The notes below the pieces were generated by a model. It ran no database searches. It was not told the origin of the DNA and saw nothing but the letters and a program-made list of their open reading frames with translations. Below are positions 17,442 through 27,005 of a stretch of DNA of 64,000 nucleotides, piece by piece. Source of the DNA: Microvirga sp. VF16. GTDB taxonomy: Bacteria; Pseudomonadota; Alphaproteobacteria; Rhizobiales; Beijerinckiaceae. Made by a program: the position numbers and the translations under genes. The stretch spans positions 930,001-994,000 of the forward strand of contig NZ_CP069354.1 of the NCBI RefSeq assembly GCF_016864375.1, written 5' to 3'. Every line of letters starts with the position of its first letter. The stretch's first letter is position 1.

Positions 17442-17472
17442 GGCGTTGTTGGTTACAAAATAGACAGTTACA

Positions 17473-17499
17473 GTCGTGACCAATTGTGGAGGTCACGAC
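17473..17499. promoter_or_regulatory. Inverted repeat around the hmgA ribosome binding site
   Basis: gtcgtgacc (17473-17481) and ggtcacgac (17491-17499) are perfect 9-base inverted repeats 9 bp apart. They flank and partly cover the GGAGG at 17488-17492, which sets the hmgA start at 17501. The element may be the MarR operator, or an mRNA hairpin that limits hmgA translation. Confidence 0.5.
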
Positions 17500-17500
17500 C

Positions 17501-18859
17501 ATGAATGTCCAGAATCCATCCTTGAAGAATCAGGCCGCCGACCGGCTCGAGAGCGCCATCCAGCCCGGCTACATGTCCGGTTTCGGCAACGGCTTCGAGA
17601 CCGAGGCTCTGCCCGGGGCGCTCCCCATCGGGCGCAACTCGCCGCAGAAATGCTCCTACGGCCTCTATGCCGAGCAGCTCTCCGGCTCGCCGTTTACCGC
17701 ACCGCGCACCACCAACGAGCGGACCTGGTTATATCGTATCCGCCCCACGGTGACCCATTGGGGCCAGTTCCAGAAGGCGGATATCGGCCTGTGGCGCACG
17801 GCGCCCGCCGCCGAGGTGGAGGTGTCGATCGCACCCATGCGCTGGGACCCGATTCCGCTGCCGAGCGAGAGCGTCTCCTTCCTGGAGGGCGTGCGCACCA
17901 TCACCACAGCGGGCGATGCCGGCAGCCAGGCCGGCATGGGCGCGCATGTCTACCTCATCACCCGTTCGATGGTGGACGAGTATTTCTATAATGCCGATGG
18001 CGAAATGCTGTTCGTGCCGCAGCAGGGCAATATCCGGTTGTGGACGGAGTTCGGCATCATCGATATCGAGCCGGGTGAGATCGCGATCATCCCGCGCGGC
18101 GTGAAGATCCGGGTCGAGCTGATCGACGGACCGGCGCGGGGCTATTTCTGCGAGAATTACGGCGGCGCCTTTACACTGCCCGAGCGCGGGCCGATCGGCG
18201 CCAATTGCCTCGCCAATCCGCGCGACTTCCTCACGCCCGTGGCGGCCTATGAGGACAAGGATGCGCCGTCAAAGATGTACGTGAAGTGGGGCGGCTCGCT
18301 CTGGGTGGCCGACATGGATCACTCGCCGCTCGACGTGGTAGCCTGGCACGGCAACTACGCGCCGTACAAATACGACCTGCGCCGCTACTCGCCGGTCGGG
18401 CCGATCCTGTACGACCATGCCGATCCGTCGATCTTCACCGTGCTGACCTCGCCGTCCGAGACGCCCGGCACGGCCAATATCGACTTTGTGATCTTCCCGG
18501 ATCGCTGGCTGGTGGCGGAGAACACCTTCCGACCGCCATGGTACCACATGAACGTGATGAGCGAGTTCATGGGGCTGATCTATGGCGTCTACGATGCCAA
18601 GACAGGCGGTGGGTTCGTGCCGGGCGGAATGTCCCTGCACAACACGATGCTGCCGCACGGCCCCGATGTCGATGCGTTCGAGAAGGCGAGCAACGTGGAG
18701 CTCAAACCTCACCGGCTGGAAGGCACGATGGCATTCATGTTCGAGACGCGCTTCCCGCAGAAGGTGACGGCTTTTGCTGCGAACACCGAGTCGCTGCAGA
18801 AGGATTACGGCGCCTATGGGCACAAGCTGAAAAAGCACTTCAACCCGAACCAGCGTTGA
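17501..18859 (+). CDS. hmgA: Homogentisate 1,2-dioxygenase
   Basis: 452 residues from ATG at 17501 (GGAGG 8 bp upstream). It opens the ring of homogentisate to 4-maleylacetoacetate in tyrosine/phenylalanine degradation. Family hallmarks: [20 protein letters not shown] near the N-terminus, [36 protein letters not shown], and the Fe(II) ligands in [18 protein letters not shown] (His and Glu) and [10 protein letters not shown] (His). It is the first gene of the hmgA-fahA-maiA operon; the next start is a few bases after its stop. A divergent MarR repressor probably controls it. Confidence 0.97.
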   Translation: MNVQNPSLKNQAADRLESAIQPGYMSGFGNGFETEALPGALPIGRNSPQKCSYGLYAEQLSGSPFTAPRTTNERTWLYRIRPTVTHWGQFQKADIGLWRTAPAAEVEVSIAPMRWDPIPLPSESVSFLEGVRTITTAGDAGSQAGMGAHVYLITRSMVDEYFYNADGEMLFVPQQGNIRLWTEFGIIDIEPGEIAIIPRGVKIRVELIDGPARGYFCENYGGAFTLPERGPIGANCLANPRDFLTPVAAYEDKDAPSKMYVKWGGSLWVADMDHSPLDVVAWHGNYAPYKYDLRRYSPVGPILYDHADPSIFTVLTSPSETPGTANIDFVIFPDRWLVAENTFRPPWYHMNVMSEFMGLIYGVYDAKTGGGFVPGGMSLHNTMLPHGPDVDAFEKASNVELKPHRLEGTMAFMFETRFPQKVTAFAANTESLQKDYGAYGHKLKKHFNPNQR

Positions 18860-18874
18860 TGGAGCGTGACAACT

Positions 18875-20176
18875 GTGCTCGATCATACGCATGACCCGAA
18901 GCGTCAAAGCTTCGTGATCTCGGCCAACGGCCACGCGGACTTTCCGATCCAAAATCTTCCCCTGGGGGTATTCAGCCCTCGGGGTGGAGAGCCGCGAAGC
19001 GGAATAGCCATCGGTGATAAGATCCTCGATCTGCCGGCGACTCTCGCCGCCGGTCTTTTCGAGGGGAAAGCGCGCGAAGCCGCGCAGGCTGCGTCCGGCG
19101 CGACGCTGAATGAGTTTCTGGCGCTGGGAGCCGGACCGCGGCAGGCGTTGCGCGCCCGTCTGTCGGAGCTGCTGGCGCAGGGAAGTCCTGAGCAGGACAA
19201 GGTCGAGGCCTGTCTGCATATTGCGGCGGAATGCACGCTGCACCTGCCGGCACGCATCGGCGATTACACCGATTTCTATGTCGGCATTCACCACGCCACC
19301 AATGTCGGCAAGCAGTTCCGTCCCGACAATCCCCTATTGCCGAACTACAAGTATGTTCCCATCGGCTATCATGGCAGGGCATCGTCTATCCGTCCGTCGG
19401 GCGTGCCCGTGCGCCGGCCGCGCGGTCAGGCGAAGCCAGTGGATGCCGCGGTTCCCGAATTCGGCCCGAGCCGGCGACTCGATTACGAACTGGAGCTCGG
19501 CGTCTGGATCGGCCCCGGCAATGGACTCGGCGAGCCGATCCGCATCGACGAGGCATCCGGCCATGTCGGCGGCTACTGCCTGCTGAACGACTGGTCGGCG
19601 CGCGACATCCAGGCTTGGGAATACCAGCCGCTCGGTCCGTTCCTGTCGAAGAGTTTCACCAGCACGATCTCGGCCTGGATCGTCACGCCGGAGGCCCTCG
19701 CTCCTTTCCGCATCCCTCAGCCGCAGCGCCCGGAAGGGGATCCCGCACCCCTGTCGTATCTGATGGACGAGAGCGACAGGAAGGAAGGAGCGCTCGACCT
19801 GGAGCTCGAAGTCCTGCTGCTCACGCCGGGCTTGCGGGCAAAGGGTCTGCCGCCGCATCGTCTCGCCTTGTCGAATGCGCGGCACATGTACTGGACCGTG
19901 GCGCAGATGATCACGCACCACGCCAGCAATGGCTGCAATCTGCAGCCCGGCGATCTTCTGGGCACGGGAACGATCTCAGGTCCTGATCTCACAAGCTGCG
20001 GCAGCATTCTGGAGGCGACGCTCGGCGGCAAGAACCCGGTCGTGCTCGCCTCCGGCGAGGAAAGGCGCTTCCTGGAGGATGGGGACGAGGTCATCCTGCG
20101 GGCCCGCGGCCGTCGCGAGGGTTACGCCCCGATCGGCTTCGGCGAATGCCGGGCCACGATCCTGCCAGCCCTCTGA
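18875..20176 (+). CDS. fahA: Fumarylacetoacetase
   Basis: 433 residues from GTG at 18875, placed 10 bp after GGAG (18861-18864); the in-frame GTG at 18866 is too close to that site. It hydrolyses fumarylacetoacetate to fumarate and acetoacetate, the last step of homogentisate catabolism. Conserved FAH segments: DYTDFYVGIHHATNVGKQFR, PNYKYVPIGYHGRASSI, ELELGVWIG, NDWSARDIQAWEYQPLGPFL and GDLLGTGTISGPD, which carry the metal and catalytic His positions. It lies between hmgA and maiA in one operon. Confidence 0.96.
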   Translation: MLDHTHDPKRQSFVISANGHADFPIQNLPLGVFSPRGGEPRSGIAIGDKILDLPATLAAGLFEGKAREAAQAASGATLNEFLALGAGPRQALRARLSELLAQGSPEQDKVEACLHIAAECTLHLPARIGDYTDFYVGIHHATNVGKQFRPDNPLLPNYKYVPIGYHGRASSIRPSGVPVRRPRGQAKPVDAAVPEFGPSRRLDYELELGVWIGPGNGLGEPIRIDEASGHVGGYCLLNDWSARDIQAWEYQPLGPFLSKSFTSTISAWIVTPEALAPFRIPQPQRPEGDPAPLSYLMDESDRKEGALDLELEVLLLTPGLRAKGLPPHRLALSNARHMYWTVAQMITHHASNGCNLQPGDLLGTGTISGPDLTSCGSILEATLGGKNPVVLASGEERRFLEDGDEVILRARGRREGYAPIGFGECRATILPAL

Positions 20177-20186
20177 GGTGCCCTCC

Positions 20187-20822
20187 ATGAAGCTCTATAC
20201 CTATTGGAGGTCGACCTCCTCCTACCGCGTGCGCATTGCCTTGGCGTTGAAGAACATCGACGCCGAGCAGGCCTTCGTTCATCTCGTTCGCAATGGCGGC
20301 GAGCAGAATGCCCCCGCTTATCGCGCCATCAACCCGCAGGGCCGGGTGCCGGCGCTTGCACTCGACGAGCACACGATCATCACCCAGTCGCCGGCCATTC
20401 TGGAGTATCTCGAGGAAGCTTATCCGAATCCGGCTCTGCTGCCTTCCGATCCCGTTCAGCGTGCGAAGGTGCGGGCTGTCGCGTCGATCATCGGCTGCGA
20501 CATTCATCCCCTGCACAATGCTGGTCCGCTCAATCATCTGAGAAAGGTTTTCGACCGCTCGGAGCCGGACGTGGCAGCCTGGATTGCCACTTGGGTGGGG
20601 CAGGGGCTTACGGCCGTCGAGGCCCTGATCGGAGACGAAGGCTTCTGCTTCGGGCCTGAGCCGAGCATGGCCGACGTCTATCTGGTGCCGCAGCTTTATG
20701 CTGCGCGCCGATTCAACCTGCCGCTGGAAGCCTATCCGCGCATCCTGCGCGTCGAGAAGCTTGCTGGCGAGCACGAGGCCTTCAGAAAAGCGCATCCATC
20801 CGTTCAGCCGGATGCGGAGTAG
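20187..20822 (+). CDS. maiA: Maleylacetoacetate isomerase (zeta-class GST)
   Basis: 211 residues from ATG at 20187, 10 bp after the fahA stop. It isomerises maleylacetoacetate to fumarylacetoacetate using glutathione. The N-terminal thioredoxin fold starts MKLYTYWRSTSSYRVRIALA, with the SSxxxR catalytic motif of zeta GSTs, then NPQGRVPALALDE and QSPAILEYLEEAYPNPALLP. The C-terminal helical domain has ASIIGCDIHPLHN and PSMADVYLVPQLYAARRF. With hmgA and fahA it completes the three-step route from homogentisate. Confidence 0.95.
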   Translation: MKLYTYWRSTSSYRVRIALALKNIDAEQAFVHLVRNGGEQNAPAYRAINPQGRVPALALDEHTIITQSPAILEYLEEAYPNPALLPSDPVQRAKVRAVASIIGCDIHPLHNAGPLNHLRKVFDRSEPDVAAWIATWVGQGLTAVEALIGDEGFCFGPEPSMADVYLVPQLYAARRFNLPLEAYPRILRVEKLAGEHEAFRKAHPSVQPDAE

Positions 20823-21443
20823 TCGTCCGACTTCAGAATCTGGCCGGTAATAGGGAGCAAGCGCTCACCCAGCCCTTTGTGCTTATGCTTTGGTTGTCAT
20901 GGCGGTCCCCACACTTGATCCGGGGATTAGTGCCGGCCATTCCGATGCTGTGAAGCGCCGTGCTTCAGGCCGCCGGGATCACAGGCCCAAAGCCGATGAT
21001 GACAGGGAGTTGCCGAGGGGTCGGAGCAGATGTTCTGTTTTTGTTCTTGACAATTCTCCTAAACCCGGCTATATCGTGAGGGTCTCTTCTTCGAGGGGCG
21101 CGCTCGCGAGGCGTCGCAGTGTGGAAGACGACCCGGTCTTGCTGGTCCGCCTCGCAAGCGGGCCAGGCGAGTGGCCCAGGATGCTGGGCGGGTAGTCGGG
21201 ATCGGTCGCAGGCCCCCGTCGCGCAGCCGGATCACGCCTGCGGCGGTTGACTGAGCCTGCCTCTCCTGTCCGCCGAAACAAACCGGACGCGAAGAGACAG
21301 TTCGGCTCTTCCCTTTCCATCACAGACATCGAGCCGGGCTGCCTGTCGCGCCACCCTCGATCACCACTCAGGCTCGGAGCCGCAAGCTCCGGGCCCCACA
21401 GTGCTGGCTCTTTGACACAGACCCATCCCTACCCACACCCGTC

Positions 21444-21669
21444 ATGGCCGGACCTGATCCGGCCATCCACGTCTTCGGAACCACAGCGGTGCCAAGACAT
21501 GGATCCCCGGGACTGATCCCCGGATCAAGTCCGGGGACGGGGATGACGCCAGGAGAACCCTCATCGACAAACGTCATCCCGGACGAAGCGTCAGCGAAGA
21601 TTCGGGATCGTGCAAACCAGCTTGGCATTGTCATCCCGGGGCCGCGCAGCGGAGGCCGGGATCCATGAC
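21444..21669. repeat. Cluster of extragenic inverted repeats
   Basis: A perfect hairpin atggccgga-cctga-tccggccat lies at 21444-21466. It is followed by imperfect ggatccccgg / ccggggac palindromes (21500-21546), and by gtcatcccgg ... ccgggatccatgac arms (21571-21669). This is typical of dispersed REP-like sequence between operons. Confidence 0.6.
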
Positions 21670-21984
21670 AACCGCGAATGCCGGATCGGATGTGGCAGCT
21701 TCCGAAGTGCCTTTCCTTCGGGCGTCAGCGGTTATGGATCCCCGCCTGCACAGGGATGACAATGTCGAGGTTCCGGACGGACACTGACTTCGATAGACCC
21801 GAGAGCGAATAATGATACGGCTCAAGATTTGGGCTGCCGCTTCTTACATGCGCGAGCATCCGTCTTCTGAAGCCCTATGCAGAGGCATGGCGGAGCCTCT
21901 CGAACAGGGATGAGAGCGCTCCCGTTCGTGCCGGGAAATAGCCCAGCCTGCCTGCGACGCGACTAAAGTCGGGAATTCGTCTAT

Positions 21985-22000
21985 TGCAAACGCGTTCGCT
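21985..22000. promoter_or_regulatory. IclR-type operator, site 1 (ABC importer operon)
   Basis: tgcaaacgcgttcgct, one mismatch from the perfect cgaacgcgttcg palindrome seen upstream of the SDR and flavoprotein genes. It lies ~265 bp before the solute-binding protein gene. The shared site suggests common control by the IclR regulator at 27006. Confidence 0.6.
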
Positions 22001-22262
22001 GTACGATACCAATAGCGGCAAGCTCTGGAACAAGAGCGGACAATGCAAAATGCAGAAGGTGAGGAGCGTCCGTGAGCCGAGAGCCGCAATGCTTGAGCTG
22101 CCGCGGCCGGCACGCGCAGGATGACATCCGCGCAATTCTTCCCTTCCGTTCGACTTTCGATATCCGGCAGGTTCTTGCCGTGCTGAAGAAGCCCTGAGCG
22201 GGCGATGCGCGACAGGCGTTTCACCCGCAGCTGAAATCGAACCCTTTGAGGGAAGGAACATC

Positions 22263-23453
22263 ATGACGCCAAAATATGCAGCGCTGAAAGCGGCTCTTCT
22301 CGGAAGCGCGCTTACCGTCTCGACCGTCGGCTACGCCCAGGAGATCAAGATCGGCTTCAACGGCGATCTGTCGGCTTCGCCATCCGCTCAGAGCGGACAG
22401 GCCGGTGTGCTCGGCATCCAGGCCGCGATCGAAGATATCAACGCAGCCGGTGGCGTTCTCGGCCGCAAGCTGGCCCTCGTGGTTCGCGACGACCTCTCGC
22501 AGCCGCCCAAGTCGATTCAGAACATGAGCGACCTGATCGACAACGAGAAGGTGGTTGCGGTTCTGGGTCCGACCAATTCCGGCAACGCGCTTGCCTGGAA
22601 GCACATCCCTAACCAGAAGAAGAATCCGTCCATCGGCTGCATCGGCTCGGCCACCGACATCACGAAGAGCGCGGGTTCGGACAACTATATGTACCGCGTG
22701 TCGATGGTCGACCGGGCGCAGGTCGCGGGCCTCATCGCCTACGCGAAGAACAACGCTTCCACCAAGAAGGTCGGCTATCTCGTCGAGACCACCGGCTATG
22801 GCCAGGGCGGACTGAAGGATCTTCAGGAACTCGGCGACGCCAAGGGACTGAAGCCTGTCGCGACCGAGAAGTTCGGCGTCAACGACACCGATATGACCTC
22901 GCAGCTCAACAAGATGAAGGCCGCCGGCGTCGATACGGTCCTCGTCTGGGCGCAGGGCACGCCCATCGGCCAGCTCGTGCGCAGCATGGAGAAGATCAAC
23001 TACTTCCCCGTGACTCTGACCTCCTGGTCCTCCGACAATGCAAGCTTCTTCGATACGGCCGGCAAGACCCTGGCCGAGAAGCCGATCTTCATGCGCACGA
23101 TCACCGAGGACCGTACGCCGAAGCAGCAGCAGCTCTACGATCGCCTCGCTCCGAAGATGGCTTCCAAGAGCGCTTTCAGCTTCGCGGCGCATTGCTACGA
23201 TGCGACGATGATCACGGCTGCCGCGATCAAGCAGGCGGGCAGCACGGAGGGGGCGAAGATGCGTGAGGCGCTCGAGAATCTTCAGGCGCCCGTCGAGGGC
23301 ATCATGAAGACCTACAGCAAGCCGTTCTCCGCGACCGAGCACGAGGCACTCACCGCCTCCGACTATCGCTGGACGCACTGGAAGGACGGCAAGCTCGTCT
23401 CCTACAGCGACGATGTGGTGAAGGCCCTGAAGCCTTCCGACTTCACGCAGTAA
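22263..23453 (+). CDS. Branched-chain-amino-acid-type ABC transporter solute-binding protein
   Basis: 396 residues with a signal peptide (MTPKYAALKAALLGSALTVS ... GYA|QEIKIG). The periplasmic binding fold type I (Leu/Ile/Val-binding type) is seen in IKIGFNGDLSASPSAQSGQA, LGIQAAIEDINAAGGVLGRK, VVAVLGPTNSGNALAWKHI, and VSMVDRAQVAGLIAYAKNN. Proteins of this family also bind aromatic acids and other carboxylates, and the catabolic genes downstream make a non-amino-acid ligand likely. It begins the importer operon. A strong hairpin between it and the permease gene may raise its expression relative to the rest. Confidence 0.9.
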   Translation: MTPKYAALKAALLGSALTVSTVGYAQEIKIGFNGDLSASPSAQSGQAGVLGIQAAIEDINAAGGVLGRKLALVVRDDLSQPPKSIQNMSDLIDNEKVVAVLGPTNSGNALAWKHIPNQKKNPSIGCIGSATDITKSAGSDNYMYRVSMVDRAQVAGLIAYAKNNASTKKVGYLVETTGYGQGGLKDLQELGDAKGLKPVATEKFGVNDTDMTSQLNKMKAAGVDTVLVWAQGTPIGQLVRSMEKINYFPVTLTSWSSDNASFFDTAGKTLAEKPIFMRTITEDRTPKQQQLYDRLAPKMASKSAFSFAAHCYDATMITAAAIKQAGSTEGAKMREALENLQAPVEGIMKTYSKPFSATEHEALTASDYRWTHWKDGKLVSYSDDVVKALKPSDFTQ

Positions 23454-23466
23454 AGTCAACGACCAC

Positions 23467-23496
23467 CGGGCCTGCCGGCGCTGGTCGGCAGGCCCG
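23467..23496 (+). terminator. Intercistronic stem-loop between binding protein and permease genes
   Basis: Perfect 11-bp stem cgggcctgccg / cggcaggcccg with an 8-base loop, 13 bp after the binding-protein stop. Such hairpins commonly protect the upstream message or attenuate downstream transcription, giving more binding protein than permease. No T tract follows, so full termination is unlikely. Confidence 0.55.
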
Positions 23497-23521
23497 ACAC
23501 TTTGCACCCTTGGAGCGCCCC

Positions 23522-24445
23522 ATGCTGGACGCATATCTCCAGACCCTCCTGAGCGGCCTTGCCGTCGGCGGCGTCTATGCCCTGATCGCACTCGGCTTCA
23601 GCATCACCTTCACCACCACGAAGACGCTCAACTTCGCACAGGGCGAGTTCATCTCGTTCGGTGCCTTCATCGGTGTGACGATGCTCCTGCTGCTGTCCGG
23701 CCTCGCCGGCACGGCAACGGCTGTTCCCAGTGAGGCGGCGGCGGCATGGCGCTATCCTGCGGCCGTCATCGGCGCCGGAGTGGTGGCCGGTGTTTTGGGA
23801 ATTCTCATCTTTATCCTCGCCGTCCGACCCTTCGCCGGAAAGGGCGGCATGAATTGGGTGATGAGCACCATCGGTTTCGGCGTGATCCTGCAGAGCATCG
23901 GCCTCGCCGTCTGGGGACCAGCTCCCGTCATGGTGCCGTCTCCGCTGGGAGACGAGGTTCTCCGCATTGCCGGGGCAGGGGTCCGACCGCAGGAACTGCT
24001 CGTGCTCGCCTGCGCCATTCTGATCATGATCGTGCTCGATCTCGTGATGCGCCGCTCGCGCATCGGCAAGGCGATGATGGCCGTCGCGCATTCGCCGCAG
24101 ACCGCGAGCCTCATGGGCATCAATGTCAATCTCGTCATGATCGGTGCTTTCGCCCTGTCGAGCGGCCTCGCAGGGGTGGCCGGCGTCCTGATCGCGCCGA
24201 TTGCTTCCGCGTCGCTTTTCATGGGCATGGGATTTGCTCTCAAGGCCTTTTCGGGAGCCATCATCGGCGGATTGAACAATCCGCGCGGCTGCATTTATGG
24301 CGGCTTCATCCTGGGCGTTCTCGAGTCCGCCGTCGGCCTCTGGCAGGCGCAGTGGCGTGAGATCGTCGTCTTCGGTCTGATCATCCTGGTTCTGGCATTT
24401 CGCCCGGCAGGCCTCTTCGGCCGGGCTGCTGTCGACAAGGTTTAA
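23522..24445 (+). CDS. ABC transporter permease, LivH type
   Basis: 307 residues from ATG at 23522 (GGAG 6-7 bp upstream); the in-frame start at 23510 is less likely. Eight or so membrane segments; LivH features are LSGLAVGGVYALIALGFSIT, TLNFAQGEFISFGAF, and the EAA-like loop GINVNLVMIGAFALSSGLAG. GGLNNPRGCIYGGFILGVLE lies near the C-terminus. It forms the membrane channel with the LivM domain of the next gene, whose start lies 6 bp downstream. Confidence 0.92.
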   Translation: MLDAYLQTLLSGLAVGGVYALIALGFSITFTTTKTLNFAQGEFISFGAFIGVTMLLLLSGLAGTATAVPSEAAAAWRYPAAVIGAGVVAGVLGILIFILAVRPFAGKGGMNWVMSTIGFGVILQSIGLAVWGPAPVMVPSPLGDEVLRIAGAGVRPQELLVLACAILIMIVLDLVMRRSRIGKAMMAVAHSPQTASLMGINVNLVMIGAFALSSGLAGVAGVLIAPIASASLFMGMGFALKAFSGAIIGGLNNPRGCIYGGFILGVLESAVGLWQAQWREIVVFGLIILVLAFRPAGLFGRAAVDKV

Positions 24446-24450
24446 CGCGC

Positions 24451-26235
24451 ATGCGCCACATCATCGGATCCATCGGCCTCGTTGCGGCTCTCGCGCTTGC
24501 TGCCTCGTTCATCGAGAACGAGTTTTATCTGCGCACGCTCTTCATGATCTGCGTCTATTTCCTCTGCGCCGCAGGCATGAATGTGCTGCTGGGGTTCGCG
24601 GGACAGAAGTCTCTCGGTCAGGCGGGCCTGTTTGCGGCGGGTGCCTATGCGGTCGCTCTTCTGACCACGCGTTATGAAGTCGGCCCCTGGCTGTCGCTGC
24701 CGCTCGCCTGCTTTGTTTCGGCGCTCTTCGGCATCCTGATCGCCGTGCCGTCGCTGCGGGTCAAAGGCCCGAGCCTCGCCATGGTGACGCTGGCCTTCGG
24801 CATCGTCATCGAGAAGGTGGTGACGGAAGGCTCCGAGGTCTTCGGCGGCGCCATGGGCATTTACGCCATCCAGCCTCTGAATATCGGTGGCGCGCCGTTC
24901 ACCATGGTGCAGTGGGTGTGGTTCGGGTTGCTGTTGTGCCTTGTGGCGCACCTCCTGCTTCGCAACCTGCTCCGTGGACGGTTCGGGCGGGCTTTCCTGT
25001 CCCTTCAGGCCGATGAGGTCGCGGCCGGTGCGGTTGGCGTGGCGGTGTATCGCTACAAGGTGCTTGCCTTCGTGATCGCGGCCGTGACCTGCGGTCTTGC
25101 GGGAGCATTGGTGGCGCAGCAGAACCAGTACATCAATTCCGACTTCATCAATTTCCACCTGTCGATCTTCATTCTCCTGCTGGTGCTGTTCGGCGGAAGC
25201 GGTTCGCTCTATGGTCCGCTGCTCGGCTCCGTGACGCTCGTGATCATTGGCGCTCTCGTGGCGCGCTGGTCCTGGATCGAGCATTTCGTCAACGGTGCGC
25301 TGCTGCTGTTTGCCCTCTATGCCATGCCGAAGGGCCTGGCGGGTGTGTTTGGATCGCTCTTTCAGAAGATCGGCTGGGTCCGCAGCGCGGGAAGCGATGC
25401 CGCGGCGGTGGAAAGCAGGATAATCCCCAAGCTGCCGACGCGGCCCATGCCTCGTGCGGGTGCGGGAAGCCTTCTGACGGCCGATCATCTCAACAAGGCC
25501 TTCGGTGGCGTCGTTCCGGCAAGGGATGTCTCCGTCAACCTGACGGAAGGGCATATTCACGCCCTGATCGGTCCGAACGGGGCGGGCAAGAGCACCTTCA
25601 TCAACATGCTCACCGGGATCATTCGTCCTGACCAGGGCAAGGTGACGTTCTTGGGCTCCGACATCACCCTGCAATCGGTTCACGGGATCTGCGACCACGG
25701 CATTGCGCGGACCTTCCAGAACCTCAGGCTGTTCAAGGATCTGTCCGTGCGCGAGAACGTGCTCCTCGGCCAGCATTCCCGCATGCGGAACGGTTTCGCC
25801 TCGTCGCTCCTGGGCCTTCCCAATGCCTGGCGGGAAGAGGCCAAGGCGCTTCGGAAGGTCAATGACATCCTAGCCTTCACAGGCCTGTCCCACTATGCCG
25901 AATCCCCGGCCGGGAGCCTGGCCTATGGTCTGCAGCGCCGGGTCGAGCTGGCGAGGGCTCTCGCATCCGAGCCGTTCCTCCTGCTGCTCGACGAGCCGGC
26001 TGCCGGGCTGAACCCACAGGAAACGGCGGAACTCGGACAGTTGCTCGTGCGCATCCGCAACGAAGGGATCACGATCCTGCTGATCGAGCATCACATGGAT
26101 CTCGTCATGACGATTTCGGATCACGTGATCGTTCTCGATTACGGCCAGAAGATCGCCGAAGGCACGCCCGGCAAGATCCAGGCCGATCCGCGGGTCATGG
26201 AGGCCTATCTCGGCACCTCCACCGAGGCGGCTTGA
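24451..26235 (+). CDS. LivM-LivG fusion: ABC permease joined to ATPase
   Basis: 594 residues. Residues ~1-310 are a LivM-type permease (CAAGMNVLLGFAGQKSLGQA, LRVKGPSLAMVTLAFGIVIE, LLVLFGGSGSLYGPLLG). After a ~40-residue linker, residues ~345-594 are a LivG-type ATPase: Walker A GPNGAGKST, Q-loop ARTFQNLRLF, signature region LAYGLQRRVELARAL (an unusual form of LSGGQ), Walker B LLLLDEPAAGLNP, H-loop IEHHMD. Fusion of LivM and LivG is a known alternative arrangement. It pairs with the separate LivH and LivF subunits in this operon. Confidence 0.93.
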   Translation: MRHIIGSIGLVAALALAASFIENEFYLRTLFMICVYFLCAAGMNVLLGFAGQKSLGQAGLFAAGAYAVALLTTRYEVGPWLSLPLACFVSALFGILIAVPSLRVKGPSLAMVTLAFGIVIEKVVTEGSEVFGGAMGIYAIQPLNIGGAPFTMVQWVWFGLLLCLVAHLLLRNLLRGRFGRAFLSLQADEVAAGAVGVAVYRYKVLAFVIAAVTCGLAGALVAQQNQYINSDFINFHLSIFILLLVLFGGSGSLYGPLLGSVTLVIIGALVARWSWIEHFVNGALLLFALYAMPKGLAGVFGSLFQKIGWVRSAGSDAAAVESRIIPKLPTRPMPRAGAGSLLTADHLNKAFGGVVPARDVSVNLTEGHIHALIGPNGAGKSTFINMLTGIIRPDQGKVTFLGSDITLQSVHGICDHGIARTFQNLRLFKDLSVRENVLLGQHSRMRNGFASSLLGLPNAWREEAKALRKVNDILAFTGLSHYAESPAGSLAYGLQRRVELARALASEPFLLLLDEPAAGLNPQETAELGQLLVRIRNEGITILLIEHHMDLVMTISDHVIVLDYGQKIAEGTPGKIQADPRVMEAYLGTSTEAA

Positions 26236-26250
26236 GGGGATGGAGCAGCT

Positions 26251-26973
26251 ATGCTGAAGATTCAGGACGTTCATCTCGCCTATGGCCCGATTTCGGCGGT
26301 TCGCCGAGCCACCATCGAGGTTGACGCTGGAGAGGTCGTCGCCATCGTCGGCGGCAATGGGGCGGGCAAGAGCACCTTGCTGAAGGGAATTGCCGGATTG
26401 ATGCCAGTCAGCTCCGGAAAAATCCTTTTTGAAAAGGAAGATGTCACCAGACTCCCGCCACATCGCAGAGTTGCGCGGGGCATCGCATTGTCTCCCGAGG
26501 GCAGGCAGGTCTTCCCGGATCAGAGCGTCTACGACAATCTGACTCTCGGCGCGTACTTCCGCAGGCTTTCCAACGAGGCCCTGGAGGCGGAGGTCGAGGA
26601 GCAGTTCAAGCTGTTCCCGCGCCTGCGCGAGCGCCGGAACCAGCTCGCCGTCACCCTATCTGGAGGCGAGCAGCAGATGCTGGCGATCGCTCGGGCTCTG
26701 ATGGGCAAACCCCGGCTCCTCCTGCTCGACGAGCCCTCGCTCGGCCTCGCGCCGAAGATCATCCAGGAAATCTTCGACATTATCGTGTCCCTCCGCCGTT
26801 CTGGAATCACGATCCTGCTTGTCGAACAGATGGCAAATATGGCACTGGCCATTGCAGATAGAGCCTATGTCCTCGAAACCGGCAATGTGACATTGTCTGG
26901 GACGGGGCAGCAACTCCTTCACGATCCGAAGGTTCGTGCGGCCTATCTCGGGGTATCCCACGGCACGGCATGA
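26251..26973 (+). CDS. ABC transporter ATPase, LivF type
   Basis: 240 residues. Walker A GGNGAGKST, Q-loop LSPEGRQVFPDQSVYDNL, signature VTLSGGEQQMLAIARAL, Walker B LLLLDEPSLGLAP, H-loop/switch LLVEQMANMALAIADRAYVL. The pattern is that of LivF subunits. It supplies the second ATPase of the importer, and starts 15 bp after the LivM-LivG gene. The IclR gene follows 32 bp downstream, so importer and regulator are probably cotranscribed. Confidence 0.93.
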   Translation: MLKIQDVHLAYGPISAVRRATIEVDAGEVVAIVGGNGAGKSTLLKGIAGLMPVSSGKILFEKEDVTRLPPHRRVARGIALSPEGRQVFPDQSVYDNLTLGAYFRRLSNEALEAEVEEQFKLFPRLRERRNQLAVTLSGGEQQMLAIARALMGKPRLLLLDEPSLGLAPKIIQEIFDIIVSLRRSGITILLVEQMANMALAIADRAYVLETGNVTLSGTGQQLLHDPKVRAAYLGVSHGTA

Positions 26974-27005
26974 TGCTGCCGCTCTCGGGAAGATTGGATT
27001 GAGCC

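Larger units (their letters stand above)
20823..22262. other. 1.4-kb gene-free stretch with extragenic palindromes
   Basis: No ORF here has a credible ribosome binding site or family resemblance. The stretch holds repeated motifs of the 'cccggatcaagtccggggatgac' kind, e.g. around 20897-20941, 21444-21466, 21500-21550, 21571-21670 and 21735-21765. The last ~270 bp is the promoter region of the ABC importer, with an IclR-type palindrome near 21990. Between 20960 and 21440 I see nothing identifiable. Confidence 0.6.

Noticed and set aside
21844..22224. Possible 126-residue minus-strand gene in the gap
   Set aside because: No ribosome site, no recognisable domain, and it overlaps the probable promoter and IclR-type site.
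22221..25776. 456- and 444-residue minus-strand ORFs (22221-23591, 24442-25776)
   Set aside because: Antisense to the ABC importer genes; His/Arg/Gln-rich composition typical of shadows in high-GC DNA.
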